A stretch of DNA of 64,000 nt from Sinomonas cellulolyticus (GCF_014656475.1 NZ_BNCM01000001.1:248001-312000), one strand, 5' to 3'; positions 19,511 through 31,123 are shown, numbered from the stretch's first letter. The notes: generated by a model from the sequence alone, not told the origin. Numbers and translations are program-made.

Positions 19511-20318
19511 TCCCCGCGTGAGCATCCACCCCGATTCCTCGGTCCTGGTGGCCGCAATCGCAGCCAGGCTCATCACGAAGCTTGTCGACACGCAGGACAG
19601 GTACGGCGAGGCCACCATCGTCCTCACGGGCGGTTCGATGGGCATCGGCACCCTCGAGGCCGTGGCCGCGTCCCCGGCACGATTGGCCGTCAACTGGTCC
19701 AAGGTCAACATCTGGTGGGGTGACGAGCGCTTCGTCGAGGCCGGCTCGGCCGAGAGGAATACGACGCAGGCCGACCGGGCACTGCTCGACCACCTCCCGC
19801 TCGACCCCGCACGGGTCCACCGCCCGGGCGCTGCCGGCGAGTTCGCGACGTCGGACGACGCCGCGGCGGACTATGCGCGCGAGCTCGCCGACGCCGCGGC
19901 CCAGGAACACGAGAGGGACACCTCCGACACGCGTCCGGAGCGGCCCGGCCGGCTTCCCCGCTTCGACGTCCTGCTCCTTGGGGTCGGGCCGGACGCGCAC
20001 GTGGCCTCCCTGTTCCCCGAGATGGCCGGGATCCGCGAGACGGAGCGCACCGTGATCGGCGTCGAGCAGGCGCCCAAGCCGCCGCCGTCGCGCATCTCGC
20101 TGACGCTGCCGGCGATCAAGTCCGCCGAGGAGGTGTGGATGCTTGTGGCCGGCGAGGACAAGGCGGGCGCGGTCGGCCTCGCCCTGGCCGGGGCCGGTCC
20201 CGTCCATGTCCCCGCCGCCGGTGCCAGGGGTCGGTCTCGCACGCTCTGGCTCATCGACGCCGCGGCGGCGGCACGGGTGCCTCAGGACCTCGTCCGCAAG
20301 GAGCCCGCATCGGCCTGA
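19500..20318 (+). CDS. pgl: 6-phosphogluconolactonase
   Basis: A 272-residue enzyme of the NagB/Pgl fold that hydrolyses 6-phosphogluconolactone. Family segments are VLTGGSMGIGTLEA, NIWWGDERFVEAGSAERNT and LLLGVGPDAHVASLFPEM, where the usual DGH reads DAH. ISLTLPAIKSAEEVW closes the active-site region. A ~20-residue insert rich in charged residues (around DTSDTRPERPGR) lies before the catalytic loop. GTG at 19500 is the chosen start because it lies within the opcA end. Last gene of the operon; no 6-phosphogluconate dehydrogenase gene follows. Confidence 0.93.
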   Translation: MSADPRVSIHPDSSVLVAAIAARLITKLVDTQDRYGEATIVLTGGSMGIGTLEAVAASPARLAVNWSKVNIWWGDERFVEAGSAERNTTQADRALLDHLPLDPARVHRPGAAGEFATSDDAAADYARELADAAAQEHERDTSDTRPERPGRLPRFDVLLLGVGPDAHVASLFPEMAGIRETERTVIGVEQAPKPPPSRISLTLPAIKSAEEVWMLVAGEDKAGAVGLALAGAGPVHVPAAGARGRSRTLWLIDAAAAARVPQDLVRKEPASA

Positions 20319-20340
20319 GGGCGGCTCAGCTCCAGACATC

Positions 20341-20382
20341 AGAGGAGGCCGGGAACAGCAGCTGCTGTTCCCGGCCTCCTCT
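20341..20382. terminator. Bidirectional terminator between pgl and secG
   Basis: A perfect 20-bp inverted repeat (20341-20360 with 20363-20382) around a 2-nt centre, between converging genes. Confidence 0.85.
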
Positions 20383-20396
20383 GTGCTACGGCTGGA

Positions 20397-20654
20397 TCAG
20401 GAGTCGGCCACGTTCGAGAAGCGCAGGATCAGGCCGAGGGCGATGATGACGACGCCCCACGTGATGCCCAGCACGATCGTGAAGCGGTTGAGGTTCCGCT
20501 CGGCGACACCAGAGGACGCGAGGCCTGAAGACATCCCACCGCCGAACATGTCGGACAGCCCTCCGCCACGCCCCTTGTGCATCAGGATGAGCATGGTCAG
20601 CAGGAGGCTCGTGATGCCGAGCACGATCTGCAGGATGATCTGGAGTACTTGCAC
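20397..20654 (-). CDS. secG: Protein translocase subunit SecG
   Basis: An 85-residue membrane protein with two transmembrane helices (about residues 3-23 and 56-77), part of the SecYEG protein-export channel. HKGRGGGLSDMFGG is the conserved SecG loop between the helices. The start is GTG at 20654 after a GAGG-type ribosome-binding site. It follows tpiA by 59 nt, the common gap-pgk-tpi-secG order of Gram-positives. Confidence 0.95.
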   Translation of the reverse strand: MQVLQIILQIVLGITSLLLTMLILMHKGRGGGLSDMFGGGMSSGLASSGVAERNLNRFTIVLGITWGVVIIALGLILRFSNVADS

Positions 20655-20713
20655 AGGTCTGCCTCGTGGCCTTCCGTCAATGGTGCGGAGTGGTTGCAGG
20701 GCCCGCGGCGGCG

Positions 20714-21526
20714 CTAGGCCGTCGCGTGGCTCTCGAACCTGACAATGCTAGCAAATTCGCCTGCGTCGAGGCTTGCCCCGCCCACGAGCACGCCGTCCAC
20801 GTCCTTCTCGGCGAGGATCGCCGCGGCGTTGGACGCCTTGACGGAACCCCCGTAGAGGAGCCTCGTCGCGGAGGCCGCCTCGTCCCCGAAGAGCGATGCG
20901 AGCTCCGCACGGAGGGCGGCGCACATCTCCTGCGCATCCTCCGGGCCGGCGACCTCACCCGTGCCGATCGCCCACACCGGCTCGTACGCGACGACGAGCT
21001 CGGCCGCCTGCTCCGCCGTGAGGCCCGCGACGTCCGAACGCAGCTGCCCCAGCGTGTGCTCGACGTGGGTGCCGGCCTGGCGCACCTCGAGGCCCTCGCC
21101 GACGCACAGCACGGGCGTGAGCCCGTGCCTGAACGCGGCCTTCGTCTTGGCGTTGAGGGTCTCGTCGGTCTCCCCGTGGATCGTGCGCCGCTCGGAGTGG
21201 CCCACGAGCACATAGCGGCACCCGAGCTTGGCGAGGAAGGCCCCGCTGATGTCTCCCGTGTACGCCCCCGAGTCGAACTGCGAGAGGTCCTGGCCGCCGT
21301 AGACGAGCTTCAGGTCATCTCCGGCGACCAGGGTCTGCACGCCGCGGAGGTCCGTGAACGGCGGGAACACGGCCACCTCGACCCGGCCGAAGTCGTGCTT
21401 GGCGTCGTCGAGGGTCCAGGCGAGCTTCTGGGTGAGCGTGATCGCCTGGACATGGTCCATGTTCATCTTCCAGTTGCCCGCGATGAGGGGCGTGCGGTCG
21501 AACGTGCCGTTCGTGGGGGTGGACAC
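20714..21526 (-). CDS. tpiA: Triosephosphate isomerase
   Basis: A 270-residue TIM-barrel enzyme interconverting dihydroxyacetone phosphate and glyceraldehyde-3-phosphate. Catalytic residues are visible in NWKMNM (lysine), LVGHSERR (histidine) and [11 protein letters not shown] (glutamate). [13 protein letters not shown] is the phosphate-binding loop. The start is GTG at 21526 after AAGGAG. It lies 33 nt downstream of pgk. Confidence 0.97.
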   Translation of the reverse strand: MSTPTNGTFDRTPLIAGNWKMNMDHVQAITLTQKLAWTLDDAKHDFGRVEVAVFPPFTDLRGVQTLVAGDDLKLVYGGQDLSQFDSGAYTGDISGAFLAKLGCRYVLVGHSERRTIHGETDETLNAKTKAAFRHGLTPVLCVGEGLEVRQAGTHVEHTLGQLRSDVAGLTAEQAAELVVAYEPVWAIGTGEVAGPEDAQEMCAALRAELASLFGDEAASATRLLYGGSVKASNAAAILAEKDVDGVLVGGASLDAGEFASIVRFESHATA

Positions 21527-21559
21527 AGTGGCTCCTTGGCTGGTTCTGCTGTGGTGGGC

Positions 21560-22804
21560 TCAGGCTCCGAGGGCCGTCAGGCCCGGGAGCTCCTTGCCCT
21601 CGAGGTATTCGAGGCTCGCGCCGCCGCCGGTGGAGATGTGGCCGAACTGGCCGTCCTCGAAGCCGAGCGTGCGGACCGCTGCCGCGGAGTCGCCGCCACC
21701 GACAACGGTGAGGGCGCCGGCTGCGGTGGCATCGGCGAGGCCTTGGGCAACAGCCTTCGTGCCTGCGGCGAACGCGGGGAACTCGAAGACGCCCATGGGG
21801 CCGTTCCAGAAGACGGTCCTGGCTCCCGCGATCTCCTTCGCGAAGGCCGCGGCGGTGTCGGGCCCGATGTCGAGCCCGATGCCGGAGGAGCCGAACGAGG
21901 TGGCCTCGATCGCATCGGCGGCGGCCACCTCGTGGTCAGCGTCGGCGGCGAACTTCGACGCGACCACCACATCGGTCGGCAGCACGAACTCGGTGCCGGC
22001 CGCCGCCGCGCGGGCGAGGTAGTCCGTGACCGTGCCGATCTGGTCCTGCTCGAGCAGGCTCGACCCGACGCTGTGGCCCTGGGCGGCCAGGAACGTGAAC
22101 AGCATGCCGCCGCCCACGAGGAGCTTGTCCGCCTTGCCGATCAGGTTGTCGATCACCGCAAGCTTGTCGGACACCTTCGAGCCGCCGAGCACGACGACGT
22201 ACGGGCGCTCGGCGCCCTCGGTGAGCCGCTTGAGGACTTCGACCTCGGTCCGGACGAGCTCGCCGAGGTAGGCCGGCAGGACCTGCGCAATGTCGTACAC
22301 CGAGGCGTGCTTGCGGTGGACAGCCCCGAAGGCATCGTCCACGTACGCGCCGTTTCCGCCTGTGAGAGCGGCGAGCTCGTGCGCGAAGGCGGCCCGCTCG
22401 GCGTCGTCCTTGCTCGTCTCCCTGGGGTCGAAGCGGACGTTCTCGAGCACGAGGACCTCACCGTCGGCAAGGCCGGCGGAGAGCGCCTTGGCGCTCTCCC
22501 CGACCGTGTCCTCGGCACGTTGGACCGTGATCCCAGCATCCCCCGCGAGTTCGCTGAGCCGGTCGGCGGCGGGCTTAATCGAGTACTTGGGATCCGGGGC
22601 GCCCTTGGGTCGGCCCAGGTGCGCCATGACGAGGACACGCGCCCCCGCCTCGGCGAGCTTCTGGATCACGGGCAGGGAGGCGCGGACGCGGCCGTCGTCG
22701 GTGACGGTGGAACCGTCGAGCGGCACGTTCAGGTCGCTGCGGACCAGAACGTGCCGCCCACGGACACCATCGGCGAGCAGATCGTCGAGAGTGCGTGCAG
22801 TCAT
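21560..22804 (-). CDS. pgk: Phosphoglycerate kinase
   Basis: A 414-residue two-domain kinase forming ATP from 1,3-bisphosphoglycerate. [14 protein letters not shown] is the N-domain signature, [14 protein letters not shown] the nucleotide site, and GGGDSAAAV the C-terminal loop. The ATG at 22804 lies six bases after TAGCCT (22811-22816), so pgk-tpiA-secG probably has its own leaderless promoter in the 40-nt gap after gap, besides any read-through. Confidence 0.97.
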   Translation of the reverse strand: MTARTLDDLLADGVRGRHVLVRSDLNVPLDGSTVTDDGRVRASLPVIQKLAEAGARVLVMAHLGRPKGAPDPKYSIKPAADRLSELAGDAGITVQRAEDTVGESAKALSAGLADGEVLVLENVRFDPRETSKDDAERAAFAHELAALTGGNGAYVDDAFGAVHRKHASVYDIAQVLPAYLGELVRTEVEVLKRLTEGAERPYVVVLGGSKVSDKLAVIDNLIGKADKLLVGGGMLFTFLAAQGHSVGSSLLEQDQIGTVTDYLARAAAAGTEFVLPTDVVVASKFAADADHEVAAADAIEATSFGSSGIGLDIGPDTAAAFAKEIAGARTVFWNGPMGVFEFPAFAAGTKAVAQGLADATAAGALTVVGGGDSAAAVRTLGFEDGQFGHISTGGGASLEYLEGKELPGLTALGA

Positions 22805-22810
22805 GAGGTC

Positions 22811-22816
22811 AGGCTA
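22811..22816 (-). promoter_or_regulatory. Leaderless -10 box of pgk
   Basis: TAGCCT followed by six bases and the pgk ATG at 22804; no Shine-Dalgarno sequence is present. Confidence 0.5.
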
Positions 22817-22844
22817 TCCGAGTTCTGCCTACGTTACGGCGCCC

Positions 22845-23873
<1,029 letters not shown>

Positions 23874-23984
23874 TCAGTCGAGCATCTGCGAAGACTGCTC
23901 GAACTGTTTGACGGTCCCGCACATCGTTGGGCAGAGTTTTGCACAGGGAAAGGCCGACAGCCCGAGTCTCCATTGTCCATGGCT

Positions 23985-24057
23985 GAAAGGCCGTACGGGC
24001 CTTTCCGCCCCCCATCCTACGGGGAAAGGGCCCGTCTCGGAACAGACGGGCCCTTTC
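23985..24057. terminator. Two hairpins between sodA and gap, with a candidate gap promoter
   Basis: The upper hairpin is a perfect 14-bp stem (24024-24037 with 24044-24057, 6-nt loop). A second, 8-bp one (23985-23992 with 23998-24005) has related GAAAGG arms. Both are downstream of sodA on the minus strand. Between them, TAGGAT (24014-24019) lies 17 bases from TTCCGA (24037-24042), a plausible gap promoter whose -35 falls in the terminator loop. Confidence 0.6.
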
Positions 24058-24117
24058 GCACGGAATGTCACAGAATGTGACGCACATCTCCGCGAAGACG
24101 TGCGTCGGGACCAGAGG

Positions 24118-24741
24118 TCAGGCCGGCAGGATGAGGCCCTTCGCACCGGCCCGGGCCGCCTCGAAGCGCTTGGCGACGTCCGCCCAGTTGACGATGTTCC
24201 AGAACGCCTTGACGTAGTCGGCCTTCACGTTCTGGTAGTCGAGGTAGAAGGCGTGCTCCCACATGTCGAGCTGCAGGACGGGCGTCGTGGCGACGGGGAC
24301 GCCGTTCTGCTGGTCGTACATCTGCTCGATCACGAGGCTGCCGCCGATGGGCTCGTAGGCGAGGATCGCCCATCCAGAGCCCTGGATCGTCGTCGCAACC
24401 GCCGTGAACTGGGCGCGGAACGCGTCGAAGGAGCCGAAGAACTCGTCGATCGCCGAGGCGAGCTCGCCCTCGGGCTTGTCGCCGCCCTCGGGCGAGAGGT
24501 TGTTCCAGAAGATCGAGTGGTTGACGTGGCCGCCGAGGTTGAACTGGAAGTCCTTGGACAGCTTCGCCGCAGCCGCGCCGTCGCCGTTCGCGCGGGCTTC
24601 GGCCATCTTCTCGAGGGCCGTGTTGGCGCCGGTCACGTACGCCGCGTGGTGCTTGTCGTGGTGGAGCTCCATGATCCGCGCAGAGATGTGCGGCTCGAGT
24701 GCCGCGTAGTCGTACGGGAGATCAGGCAGTACGTAGGTCAC
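24118..24741 (-). CDS. sodA: Superoxide dismutase, Mn/Fe family
   Basis: A 207-residue cytoplasmic enzyme dismuting superoxide. Metal ligands are seen in [21 protein letters not shown] and [13 protein letters not shown]. Whether Mn, Fe or both are used cannot be decided by eye. I chose GTG at 24741 (product starting [14 protein letters not shown] after Met) because GGAGGA lies just upstream; an ATG four codons earlier would destroy this spacing. Confidence 0.95.
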   Translation of the reverse strand: MTYVLPDLPYDYAALEPHISARIMELHHDKHHAAYVTGANTALEKMAEARANGDGAAAAKLSKDFQFNLGGHVNHSIFWNNLSPEGGDKPEGELASAIDEFFGSFDAFRAQFTAVATTIQGSGWAILAYEPIGGSLVIEQMYDQQNGVPVATTPVLQLDMWEHAFYLDYQNVKADYVKAFWNIVNWADVAKRFEAARAGAKGLILPA

Positions 24742-24763
24742 AACATCCTCCATCGGTTGACTT

Positions 24764-24810
24764 CCCGCGCCACGTTCCGTGGCGTGCGGGCTGGTGACGT
24801 CTCCATCCTA
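24764..24810 (-). promoter_or_regulatory. sodA promoter candidate and leader hairpin
   Basis: TAGGAT (24805-24810) could be the sodA -10, giving a ~55-nt leader. The leader would hold a hairpin with CGCCACG/CGTGGCG arms (24768-24774, 24778-24784), extended by CCCG/CGGG after a 2-nt bulge. The hairpin could also serve as the whiA terminator. Confidence 0.4.
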
Positions 24811-24816
24811 AGCAGA

Positions 24817-25797
24817 TCAGCCGTCCAGCATGTCGGGCGTGACGCTGGCCTCCGTGCCCGGGATGCCGGCGTCCGCCGCCTTCTTGTCCGCCATCGCGAG
24901 CAGCCGGCGGATCCGTCCGGCGATCGCGTCCTTCGTCATGGGCGGGTCCGCGAGACGCCCGAGCTCGTCCAGGCTGGCCTGCTTGTGGGCGACCCTGAGC
25001 TCGCCCGCATACCGCAGATGCTCGGGGACGTCCTCGCCGAGGATCTCGAGTGCACGCTCGACCCGTGCGCCCGCAGCCACCGCGGCCTGGGCGGAGCGGC
25101 GCAGGTTCGCGTCGTCGAAGTTCGCGAGCCGGTTCGCGGTCGCCCGCACCTCCTTGCGCATACGGCGCTCTTCCCAGGCCATGAGGGCGTCGTGCGCACC
25201 CATGCGCGTCAGGAGCGCCGCGATGGCGTCACCGTCGCGCACGACGACGCGGTCCACCCCGCGTACTTCGCGCGCCTTGGCGGCGATTCCGAGGCGGCGG
25301 GCGGCGCCGACGAGGGCGAGGGCGGCCTCCGGTCCGGGGCACGTGACCTCCAGGGAGCTCGAGCGGCCGGGCTCGGTGAGCGAACCGTGGGCGAGGAAGG
25401 CGCCCCGCCAGACCGCCTCCGCATCGGCGGCGGAGCCGTTGACCACCGTTGAGGGCAGGCCGCGGACGGGCCGGCCCCGGTTGTCGAGGAGGCCCGTCTG
25501 GCGTGCGAGCGCCTCGCCGTCGCGCACGACCCGCACGACATACCGGCTCCCCCGCCGGAGTCCGCCGCCCGAGACCACGATGATCTCGCTGGGGTGCCCG
25601 TAGACCTCCGCGATTGCGGTGCGGAGACGCCTGGCGGTCGCCGCGAGGTCCACCTCCGCCTCGATGACGATCCTCCCCGAGATGATGTGCAGGCCGCCGG
25701 CGAAGCGGAGCACCGAGGAGACCTCGGCCTTGCGCTCGGAGGACCTCTTCACCGTCAGGCGCGACAGCTCCTCCTTCACGCTCTGGGTCAGTGCCAT
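24817..25797 (-). CDS. whiA: Sporulation/cell-division regulator WhiA
   Basis: A 326-residue WhiA protein: N-terminal LAGLIDADG-like domain ([22 protein letters not shown]), then a C-terminal helix-turn-helix ([29 protein letters not shown]). In Streptomyces it activates division and sporulation genes; in non-sporulating actinobacteria the gene remains and is thought to act on cell division and central metabolism. GGAAGGA precedes the ATG. It follows the yvcK-like gene by 43 nt in the conserved rapZ-yvcK-whiA set. Confidence 0.96.
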   Translation of the reverse strand: MALTQSVKEELSRLTVKRSSERKAEVSSVLRFAGGLHIISGRIVIEAEVDLAATARRLRTAIAEVYGHPSEIIVVSGGGLRRGSRYVVRVVRDGEALARQTGLLDNRGRPVRGLPSTVVNGSAADAEAVWRGAFLAHGSLTEPGRSSSLEVTCPGPEAALALVGAARRLGIAAKAREVRGVDRVVVRDGDAIAALLTRMGAHDALMAWEERRMRKEVRATANRLANFDDANLRRSAQAAVAAGARVERALEILGEDVPEHLRYAGELRVAHKQASLDELGRLADPPMTKDAIAGRIRRLLAMADKKAADAGIPGTEASVTPDMLDG

Positions 25798-25840
25798 CGC
25801 TGTCCTTCCTGCTTGCGCTGCGCTCGTTCCGTGGCGCCTG

Positions 25841-26887
25841 TCATCGGCCGCCGCGGGAGGGGCCTCCCCCGGTGAAGACCTCGTGGTAAGCCCCGGCCAG
25901 GCGGAGCGGGTCGTGCGCCGACCGTTGGCCGGAGGACCTCACTCTATCGAAATGGACCTCGGCGCCGAGTTCCGCGGCCACACTCGCGAACTCGTCCCGG
26001 TCCTCGACGGACGCCTCGTCGGCGATGACGGCGTCCACCATGAATTCAGGGGCCACCCGTCGGATCGCCCGCAGGTGGTCGGCGGCCGACATGCCGGTGG
26101 TCTCCCGGGTGTCCAAGGTGAGGTTCATCGTGAGGCAGCGGCGCGCCGGGGTATCGGTCAGGGCCTGGCGCAGCTGCGGCAGCAGCAGGTGCGGGAGCAC
26201 CGAGGTGTACCACGAGCCGGGCCCGAGCACGACCCAGTCGGCAAGCTCGATCGCGCTGAGCGTCTCGGGGCACGCCGGCGCATCGCCGGGGATGAGGCGG
26301 ACCTCCTCGAGCCGACCCGAGACGGCGCACGCGGCCTGGCCGCGGATGGTCTCGATACGGGCGGGACCGCCGTGGGCTCCCGCCGCCGCCACGGAGACGT
26401 CCCCCTCGATCGTGAGCGGCACGCGCGACATCGGCAGGACCTGGCCACGCGCCCCGAGCAGCGCGCCGGCCCAGCGCAGGCCGTCCACGACGTCGCCGAG
26501 GAGCTCCCACAGCGTCACGATGAGGAGGTTGCCCATCGCGTGGTTCTCGAGGCCGCTCATGCCGGTCGGCGAGGTGAAGCGGTGCTGCATGACGTCGCGC
26601 CAGGTGCGGCCCCAGTCGGTGTCGTCGCACAGCGCCGCGAGGGCCATCCGCAGGTCCCCGGGCGGGAGGACGCCGAAGTCCTTGCGGAGGCGGCCGGAGG
26701 ACCCGCCGTCGTCGGCCACGGTCACCACGGCGGTGAGCTCAGTGGTGAGGAGGCGCAGCGCGGAGAGCGACGCGGCGAGGCCGTGGCCCCCTCCGAGTGC
26801 GACCACGGAAGGGCCTTTGGGGATGCCTCCCTCGCTCCCTGCTCCCGGCCGGACGAGCGGGAGCTGCCCCGTGAACAGCGCGCTCAC
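25841..26887 (-). CDS. YvcK/CofD-like protein (gluconeogenesis factor family)
   Basis: A 348-residue member of the YvcK/CofD-like family (CofD = 2-phospho-L-lactate transferase fold). [17 protein letters not shown] is the nucleotide-binding start; [19 protein letters not shown] is the signature. In Bacillus YvcK binds UDP-GlcNAc and is needed for growth on gluconeogenic carbon sources and for cell shape. The GTG start overlaps the rapZ stop by four bases, so the two are coupled. Confidence 0.92.
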   Translation of the reverse strand: MSALFTGQLPLVRPGAGSEGGIPKGPSVVALGGGHGLAASLSALRLLTTELTAVVTVADDGGSSGRLRKDFGVLPPGDLRMALAALCDDTDWGRTWRDVMQHRFTSPTGMSGLENHAMGNLLIVTLWELLGDVVDGLRWAGALLGARGQVLPMSRVPLTIEGDVSVAAAGAHGGPARIETIRGQAACAVSGRLEEVRLIPGDAPACPETLSAIELADWVVLGPGSWYTSVLPHLLLPQLRQALTDTPARRCLTMNLTLDTRETTGMSAADHLRAIRRVAPEFMVDAVIADEASVEDRDEFASVAAELGAEVHFDRVRSSGQRSAHDPLRLAGAYHEVFTGGGPSRGGR

Positions 26888-27795
26888 TCGCGGCCCAGAT
26901 CGCGGTGCGAGGTGGTCAGGGTGACGCGCGGGAGCTGCGCGAGGCGCTTGGAGAGCTCCTCCGCGACCGCCACGGACCGGTGCTTGCCGCCGGTGCAGCC
27001 GATGGCAATGGTGGCGTAGTGCTTGTTCTCCTTGCGGTAGCCGGCGAGGACCGGCTCGAGGGCATGCACGTACCGCTCGACGAACTCCTGAGCGCCGTTC
27101 GCCACGAGCACATACTCCCGCACGTCGGGATCCAGCCCCGTGTGGGGCCGCAGCTGGGGCACCCAGTGGGGGTTCGGGAGGAAGCGCACGTCCGCGACGT
27201 AGTTCGCGTCGGCAGGAAGGCCGTACTTGAAGCCGAAGCTCATGACGTTCAGCCGGAGCGTCACTGGCCCCTTCTCGGAGAAGAGCTCCGTGATGGCGGT
27301 CGCGAGCCCGTGGACATTGAAGTCCGAGGTATCGAGCACGAGTGTTGCGTGCTCGCGCAGTTCGGCGAGGATGGACCGCTCCGCGGCGATGCCGTCGGAG
27401 ATCCGGCCGCCCTCCTGGAGCGGATGGGGCCGCCGGCCCTGCTCGAAGCGGCGGATCAGCACGTCGTCGCTGGCATCGAGGAACAGCACGCGGTACTCGG
27501 TGCCGCTCGACGAGAGCTGGGCCAGCGCTTCCCGGATGTCGGCGAACAGCGCCTTGCTGCGCACGTCCATGACGACGGCGAGCTTCGGGATGCGCTCGGC
27601 GGCGTGCTGCACAAGTTCCGACAGCGTCCCGAGCAGCTGGGGCGGAAGGTTCTCGACGACGTACCAGCCGTGGTCCTCGAGCGCATTCGCAGCGGTGCTC
27701 CGTCCGGCTCCGGACATCCCGGTGACGATGAGCAGCTCGGACGCGGTGGGCTTGACGGGGGTCAGTTCGCTCTGGTTCTGCGCCGTGTCGCTCAT
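26884..27795 (-). CDS. rapZ: RapZ-family nucleotide-binding protein
   Basis: A 303-residue protein. The N-terminal P-loop is [18 protein letters not shown], in which the usual lysine is an arginine, as I recall from other actinobacteria. [10 protein letters not shown] and the C-terminal [19 protein letters not shown] are the RapZ signatures. In E. coli it controls glucosamine-6-P synthase through small RNAs; that circuit is absent here, so its job is unknown. TAGGCT six bases upstream of the ATG gives a leaderless promoter just after the uvrC stop codon. Confidence 0.94.
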   Translation of the reverse strand: MSDTAQNQSELTPVKPTASELLIVTGMSGAGRSTAANALEDHGWYVVENLPPQLLGTLSELVQHAAERIPKLAVVMDVRSKALFADIREALAQLSSSGTEYRVLFLDASDDVLIRRFEQGRRPHPLQEGGRISDGIAAERSILAELREHATLVLDTSDFNVHGLATAITELFSEKGPVTLRLNVMSFGFKYGLPADANYVADVRFLPNPHWVPQLRPHTGLDPDVREYVLVANGAQEFVERYVHALEPVLAGYRKENKHYATIAIGCTGGKHRSVAVAEELSKRLAQLPRVTLTTSHRDLGRE

Positions 27796-27801
27796 GGCCC
27801 C

Positions 27802-27807
27802 AGCCTA
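27802..27807 (-). promoter_or_regulatory. Leaderless -10 box of rapZ-yvcK-whiA
   Basis: TAGGCT, six bases, then the rapZ ATG at 27795. The box begins two bases after the uvrC stop. Confidence 0.55.
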
Positions 27808-27808
27808 G

Positions 27809-29746
27809 CTAAGAGTCAAGCACTTCGCCGGTGGAGTAGTTGACGGCGGGGACCATCTCGGCGCCGGCAGTGCCGTGGAGCCGCGCGTGGATGGCGGCGG
27901 CGAGCGCCGGACCCACTCCGCTGACGTCGGTGATCTCCGTGACACTGGCCGCCTTCAGACGCTTGAGCGAGCCGAAGTGCGCGAGCACCGCTTTGCGCCG
28001 AGCCGGCCCGAGGCCCGGCACCTCGTCCAGGACCGACGCGGTCATGGACTTGCCGCGCTTCTGCCGGTGGAACGTGATGGCGAAGCGGTGGGCCTCGTCG
28101 CGGATGCGCTGGAGGAGGTAGAGGCCCTGCGACGCCCTCGGCAGGATCACGGGGAAGTCGCCCTCGGGCAGCCAGACCTCCTCGAGCCGCTTGGCGAGGC
28201 CGACGACGCGGATCTCGTCCCCGATGCCCAGTTCGGCCAGGGCGCGCACCGCGGCGGTCACCTGCGGCTGGCCGCCGTCGACGACGACAAGGTTGGGCGG
28301 GTAGGCGAACTTGCGGTTCTGGTCGCGATCCTCGACAGGGAGGTCCCGTTCGGCGAGGTAGTTGCGGAACCTGCGCGTCAGGACGTCATGCATCGCGGCG
28401 GTGTCGTCCCGCGCGGCGTCGCCCGTGATGGAGAATTTCCGGTACTCGCTCTTCTTGGCGAGCCCATCCTCGACGACGACCATCGAGGCGACGACGTTGG
28501 TGCCCTGGACGTGCGAGATGTCGAAGGACTCGATCCGCAGCGGCGGCTCGGGCAGTTCGAGGGCCTCCTGCAGCTCTTGGAGGGCCAGCGAGCGTGTCGT
28601 GATGTCCCCCGCCCGGCGGCTCTTGTGCAGGCGCAGCGCCTGCACGGCATTCTCGTGCAGTGTGGCCGCGAGGGCCGCCTTGTCTCCGCGCTGGGGCACC
28701 CGCAGCTCGACCTTGGCCCCCCTGAGGCCCGAGAGCCAGACGGTGAGCTCCTCGGCGTCGTTCGGCATGACGGGCACGAGCACCTCTCGAGGGAGGCGCC
28801 CGTTCGTCTCCTCGTGGTCGCCGTAGACCTGCTGCAGCAGGTGGCCCACGAGCTCGGACGGCGTGGTGTCCTCGACCTTCTCCACGACCCAGCCCCGCTG
28901 GCCGCGGATCCGGCCGCCGCGCACATAGAACACCTGGACTGCCGCCTCGAGCTCGTCCTCCTCGATGGCGAACACGTCCGCATCGGTCTCCTCCGAGAGG
29001 ACCACGGCGTTCCGCTCGAACACCTTGCGCATCGCGATGATGTCGTCCCGCAGCCGTGCGGCGTTCTCGTAGTCGAGGTCGGCGACGGCGTCCGCCATCT
29101 TGCGCTCGAGCTGGACGATGAAGCGCTTGGCCGCTCCCCCCATGAAATCGCAGAAGTCCTCGGCGAGGGCGCGGTGGTCCCCTTCCGAGATGCGCCCCAC
29201 GCACGGCGCCGAGCACTTGTCGATGTAGCCGAGCAGGCAGGGGCGTCCGCTCTGCTCGGCCCGCCGGAATACGCCGGCGCTGCAGGACCGGACGGGGAAG
29301 ACCCGCAGGAGGGTGTCCATCGTCTCGCGGATGGCTCCGGCGGTGTAGGGGCCGAAGTATCGCGTTCCCTTGCGGCGTTCGCCGCGCATGACCTGCACGC
29401 GCGGATACTTCTCGGCCATCGTGACCGCGAGGTAGGGGTAGGTCTTGTCGTCACGGAACGCGAGGTTGTACCGCGGTCTGAACTCCTTGATCCACGTGTA
29501 CTCGAGCTGGAGCGCTTCGAGCTCGCTGCCGACCACGGTCCACTCGACGCTCGCCGCGGCATGGACCATGGCGTAGGTCTTGGGAAGCAGGGTGGCCGGG
29601 TTGGCGAAGTACGAGGTCAGCCGCTGGCGCAGGCTCTTGGCCTTGCCCACGTAGATGACCCGGCCGTGCGGATCGCGGAACCGGTACACTCCGGGGTCTG
29701 TCGGGATCTCCCCGGTCTTGGGCCGGTAGCTCGCTGGATCTGCCAC
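27809..29746 (-). CDS. uvrC: Excinuclease ABC subunit C
   Basis: A 645-residue repair nuclease that makes both incisions around a DNA lesion after loading by UvrB. The N-terminal GIY-YIG domain reads PGVYRF...[16 protein letters not shown] motif ([17 protein letters not shown]) follows near residue 220. The C-terminal RNase H-like domain contains [13 protein letters not shown], and helix-hairpin-helix motifs end the protein ([34 protein letters not shown]). GTG start, six bases after TAGACT (29753-29758). Confidence 0.97.
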   Translation of the reverse strand: MADPASYRPKTGEIPTDPGVYRFRDPHGRVIYVGKAKSLRQRLTSYFANPATLLPKTYAMVHAAASVEWTVVGSELEALQLEYTWIKEFRPRYNLAFRDDKTYPYLAVTMAEKYPRVQVMRGERRKGTRYFGPYTAGAIRETMDTLLRVFPVRSCSAGVFRRAEQSGRPCLLGYIDKCSAPCVGRISEGDHRALAEDFCDFMGGAAKRFIVQLERKMADAVADLDYENAARLRDDIIAMRKVFERNAVVLSEETDADVFAIEEDELEAAVQVFYVRGGRIRGQRGWVVEKVEDTTPSELVGHLLQQVYGDHEETNGRLPREVLVPVMPNDAEELTVWLSGLRGAKVELRVPQRGDKAALAATLHENAVQALRLHKSRRAGDITTRSLALQELQEALELPEPPLRIESFDISHVQGTNVVASMVVVEDGLAKKSEYRKFSITGDAARDDTAAMHDVLTRRFRNYLAERDLPVEDRDQNRKFAYPPNLVVVDGGQPQVTAAVRALAELGIGDEIRVVGLAKRLEEVWLPEGDFPVILPRASQGLYLLQRIRDEAHRFAITFHRQKRGKSMTASVLDEVPGLGPARRKAVLAHFGSLKRLKAASVTEITDVSGVGPALAAAIHARLHGTAGAEMVPAVNYSTGEVLDS

Positions 29747-29752
29747 TGGTCC

Positions 29753-29758
29753 AGTCTA
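29753..29758 (-). promoter_or_regulatory. Leaderless -10 box of uvrC
   Basis: TAGACT, six bases, GTG at 29746. It lies between the plsC stop and uvrC, so uvrC need not depend on upstream genes. Confidence 0.55.
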
Positions 29759-29765
29759 GGCGGGG

Positions 29766-30434
29766 CTACTGGTGGGCTGGCGGCTTGTTGTAGCCGCTCG
29801 CACGCTCCTGCCCGCTCAGCGCGGCGATGGCGTCCATGATCCTGTCGGTCGCCTCACGCCGCAGCGGCAGGGAGTGGTCGGGGCCTGTCTTGTCGAACCA
29901 CAGCGGCTCGCCCACCCGCATCTCGAAGTGCTGGGGCCTGATGCCGTTCTTGTCGGCGGGCTGGAGCTTCTCCGTGCCGATGAGCCCGACCGGGACCACC
30001 GGCGCTCCCGTGGTCAGTGCGAGCCAGCCCACCCCAGTGCGGCCGCGGTACAGGAGGCCGTCGCGGGACCGCGTGCCCTCGGGGTAGATGCCGATGGCCT
30101 CGCCTTGGTCGAGGATGTCCAGGAGGGTCTTGAGCGCCGCGACGCTCGCAGCCTGCTCTCCGCGCTCGACGGGGATCGACCCCACACCCTCGAAGAACGC
30201 CTTCATGAGTCTGCCCTTGACGCCTTTGCCCGTGAAGTACTCGGCCTTGGCGAAGAACGCCACCCGCCGGGGCATGAGGGCCTGGATGATGACCGAGTCG
30301 AGGAACGAGAGGTGGTTCGAGGCGACGATGAAGGGGCCTGACTCCGGCACCCTGTCGAGTCCGGTGACCGTGGGGCGGCAGAGGCCGCCGATCATGCCGC
30401 GGATGCTCTGGCGCGTCATGGAGTAGATCAGCAT
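29766..30434 (-). CDS. 1-acyl-sn-glycerol-3-phosphate acyltransferase (PlsC family)
   Basis: A 222-residue membrane-associated acyltransferase for phospholipid synthesis. Motif I is NHLSFLDS (NHx4D), motif III is IYPEGTRSRDG, and VPVGLIGTEKL is motif IV. The ATG at 30434 is chosen because GGAGG lies seven bases upstream; it overlaps the end of the HAD gene by seven bases. An ATG five codons later is a weaker choice. The precise acyl acceptor is not proven by sequence. Confidence 0.9.
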   Translation of the reverse strand: MLIYSMTRQSIRGMIGGLCRPTVTGLDRVPESGPFIVASNHLSFLDSVIIQALMPRRVAFFAKAEYFTGKGVKGRLMKAFFEGVGSIPVERGEQAASVAALKTLLDILDQGEAIGIYPEGTRSRDGLLYRGRTGVGWLALTTGAPVVPVGLIGTEKLQPADKNGIRPQHFEMRVGEPLWFDKTGPDHSLPLRREATDRIMDAIAALSGQERASGYNKPPAHQ

Positions 30435-31123
30435 GCCGGCGCCTCCGCAGCGCGCAGGACCACGGCACCGATGGTGCGCTCGAGCTCGTCTGCGTCGGCG
30501 ACGATTCCGACCAGCCCCAGGCGGTCCAGCTCGCCCTCGGGAGCGAAGCCCCACGCCACGCCGATGCACGGGATGCCGTTGGCGGCAGCGCCTTCGGCGT
30601 CGTGCCGGCGGTCCCCGATCATCACCGAGCGCGCGGGGAGCGCGTGGTTGGCCGTGAGTGCCGCGCGGACGATCCCCGCCTTGCCGTCGGCGGCCGGGGG
30701 CAGCGTCTCGTCCGGCGCGCCGTGGATGCTGTGGAAGTGAGCGTCCAGGCCATGGAGGGCCAGCAGCCTCTTCGCAAGGTTCTCGGGCTTCTGCGTGGCC
30801 ACGGCGAGGTGGAGTCCCCGCTGGCGGAGGCGCACCAGCAGCTCCGGGATCCCGGGATAGGGGCGGCTCTCGGCCATGCCGTGGGAGATGTACCGCTTCC
30901 GGTAGGTGTGGACGACGGCGTCGAGCAGGTCCTCCGGGACATCGGCCACGCGGCGGAGGGACTCGAGCAGCGGAGGCCCCACCATGCTGGAGAGCCCCTC
31001 AGGGCCCGGAACGCGGAGACCATGGACCTCGAGTGCGTACGCGATGCCTCCCGTGATGCTTCCCGCGGGGTCAACGAGGGTGCCGTCCAGGTCGAAGATC
31101 GCGAGCGCGGGTCCGTCAGTCAC
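30428..31123 (-). CDS. HAD-superfamily hydrolase, Gph/phosphoglycolate phosphatase-like
   Basis: A ~231-residue phosphatase. Motif I is IFDLDGTLVD (nucleophilic and general-acid aspartates), motif II is AVATQKPEN, motif III/IV is VMIGDRRHDAEGAAANG, and VAWGFAPEGEL follows. The cap domain is of the Gph type. Substrate unknown; phosphoglycolate or a nucleotide is possible. I chose the GTG at 31123, with GAGACT six bases before it (one mismatch from the leaderless pattern); the frame is open 30 codons further but without support. It runs directly into plsC. Confidence 0.82.
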   Translation of the reverse strand: MTDGPALAIFDLDGTLVDPAGSITGGIAYALEVHGLRVPGPEGLSSMVGPPLLESLRRVADVPEDLLDAVVHTYRKRYISHGMAESRPYPGIPELLVRLRQRGLHLAVATQKPENLAKRLLALHGLDAHFHSIHGAPDETLPPAADGKAGIVRAALTANHALPARSVMIGDRRHDAEGAAANGIPCIGVAWGFAPEGELDRLGLVGIVADADELERTIGAVVLRAAEAPAC

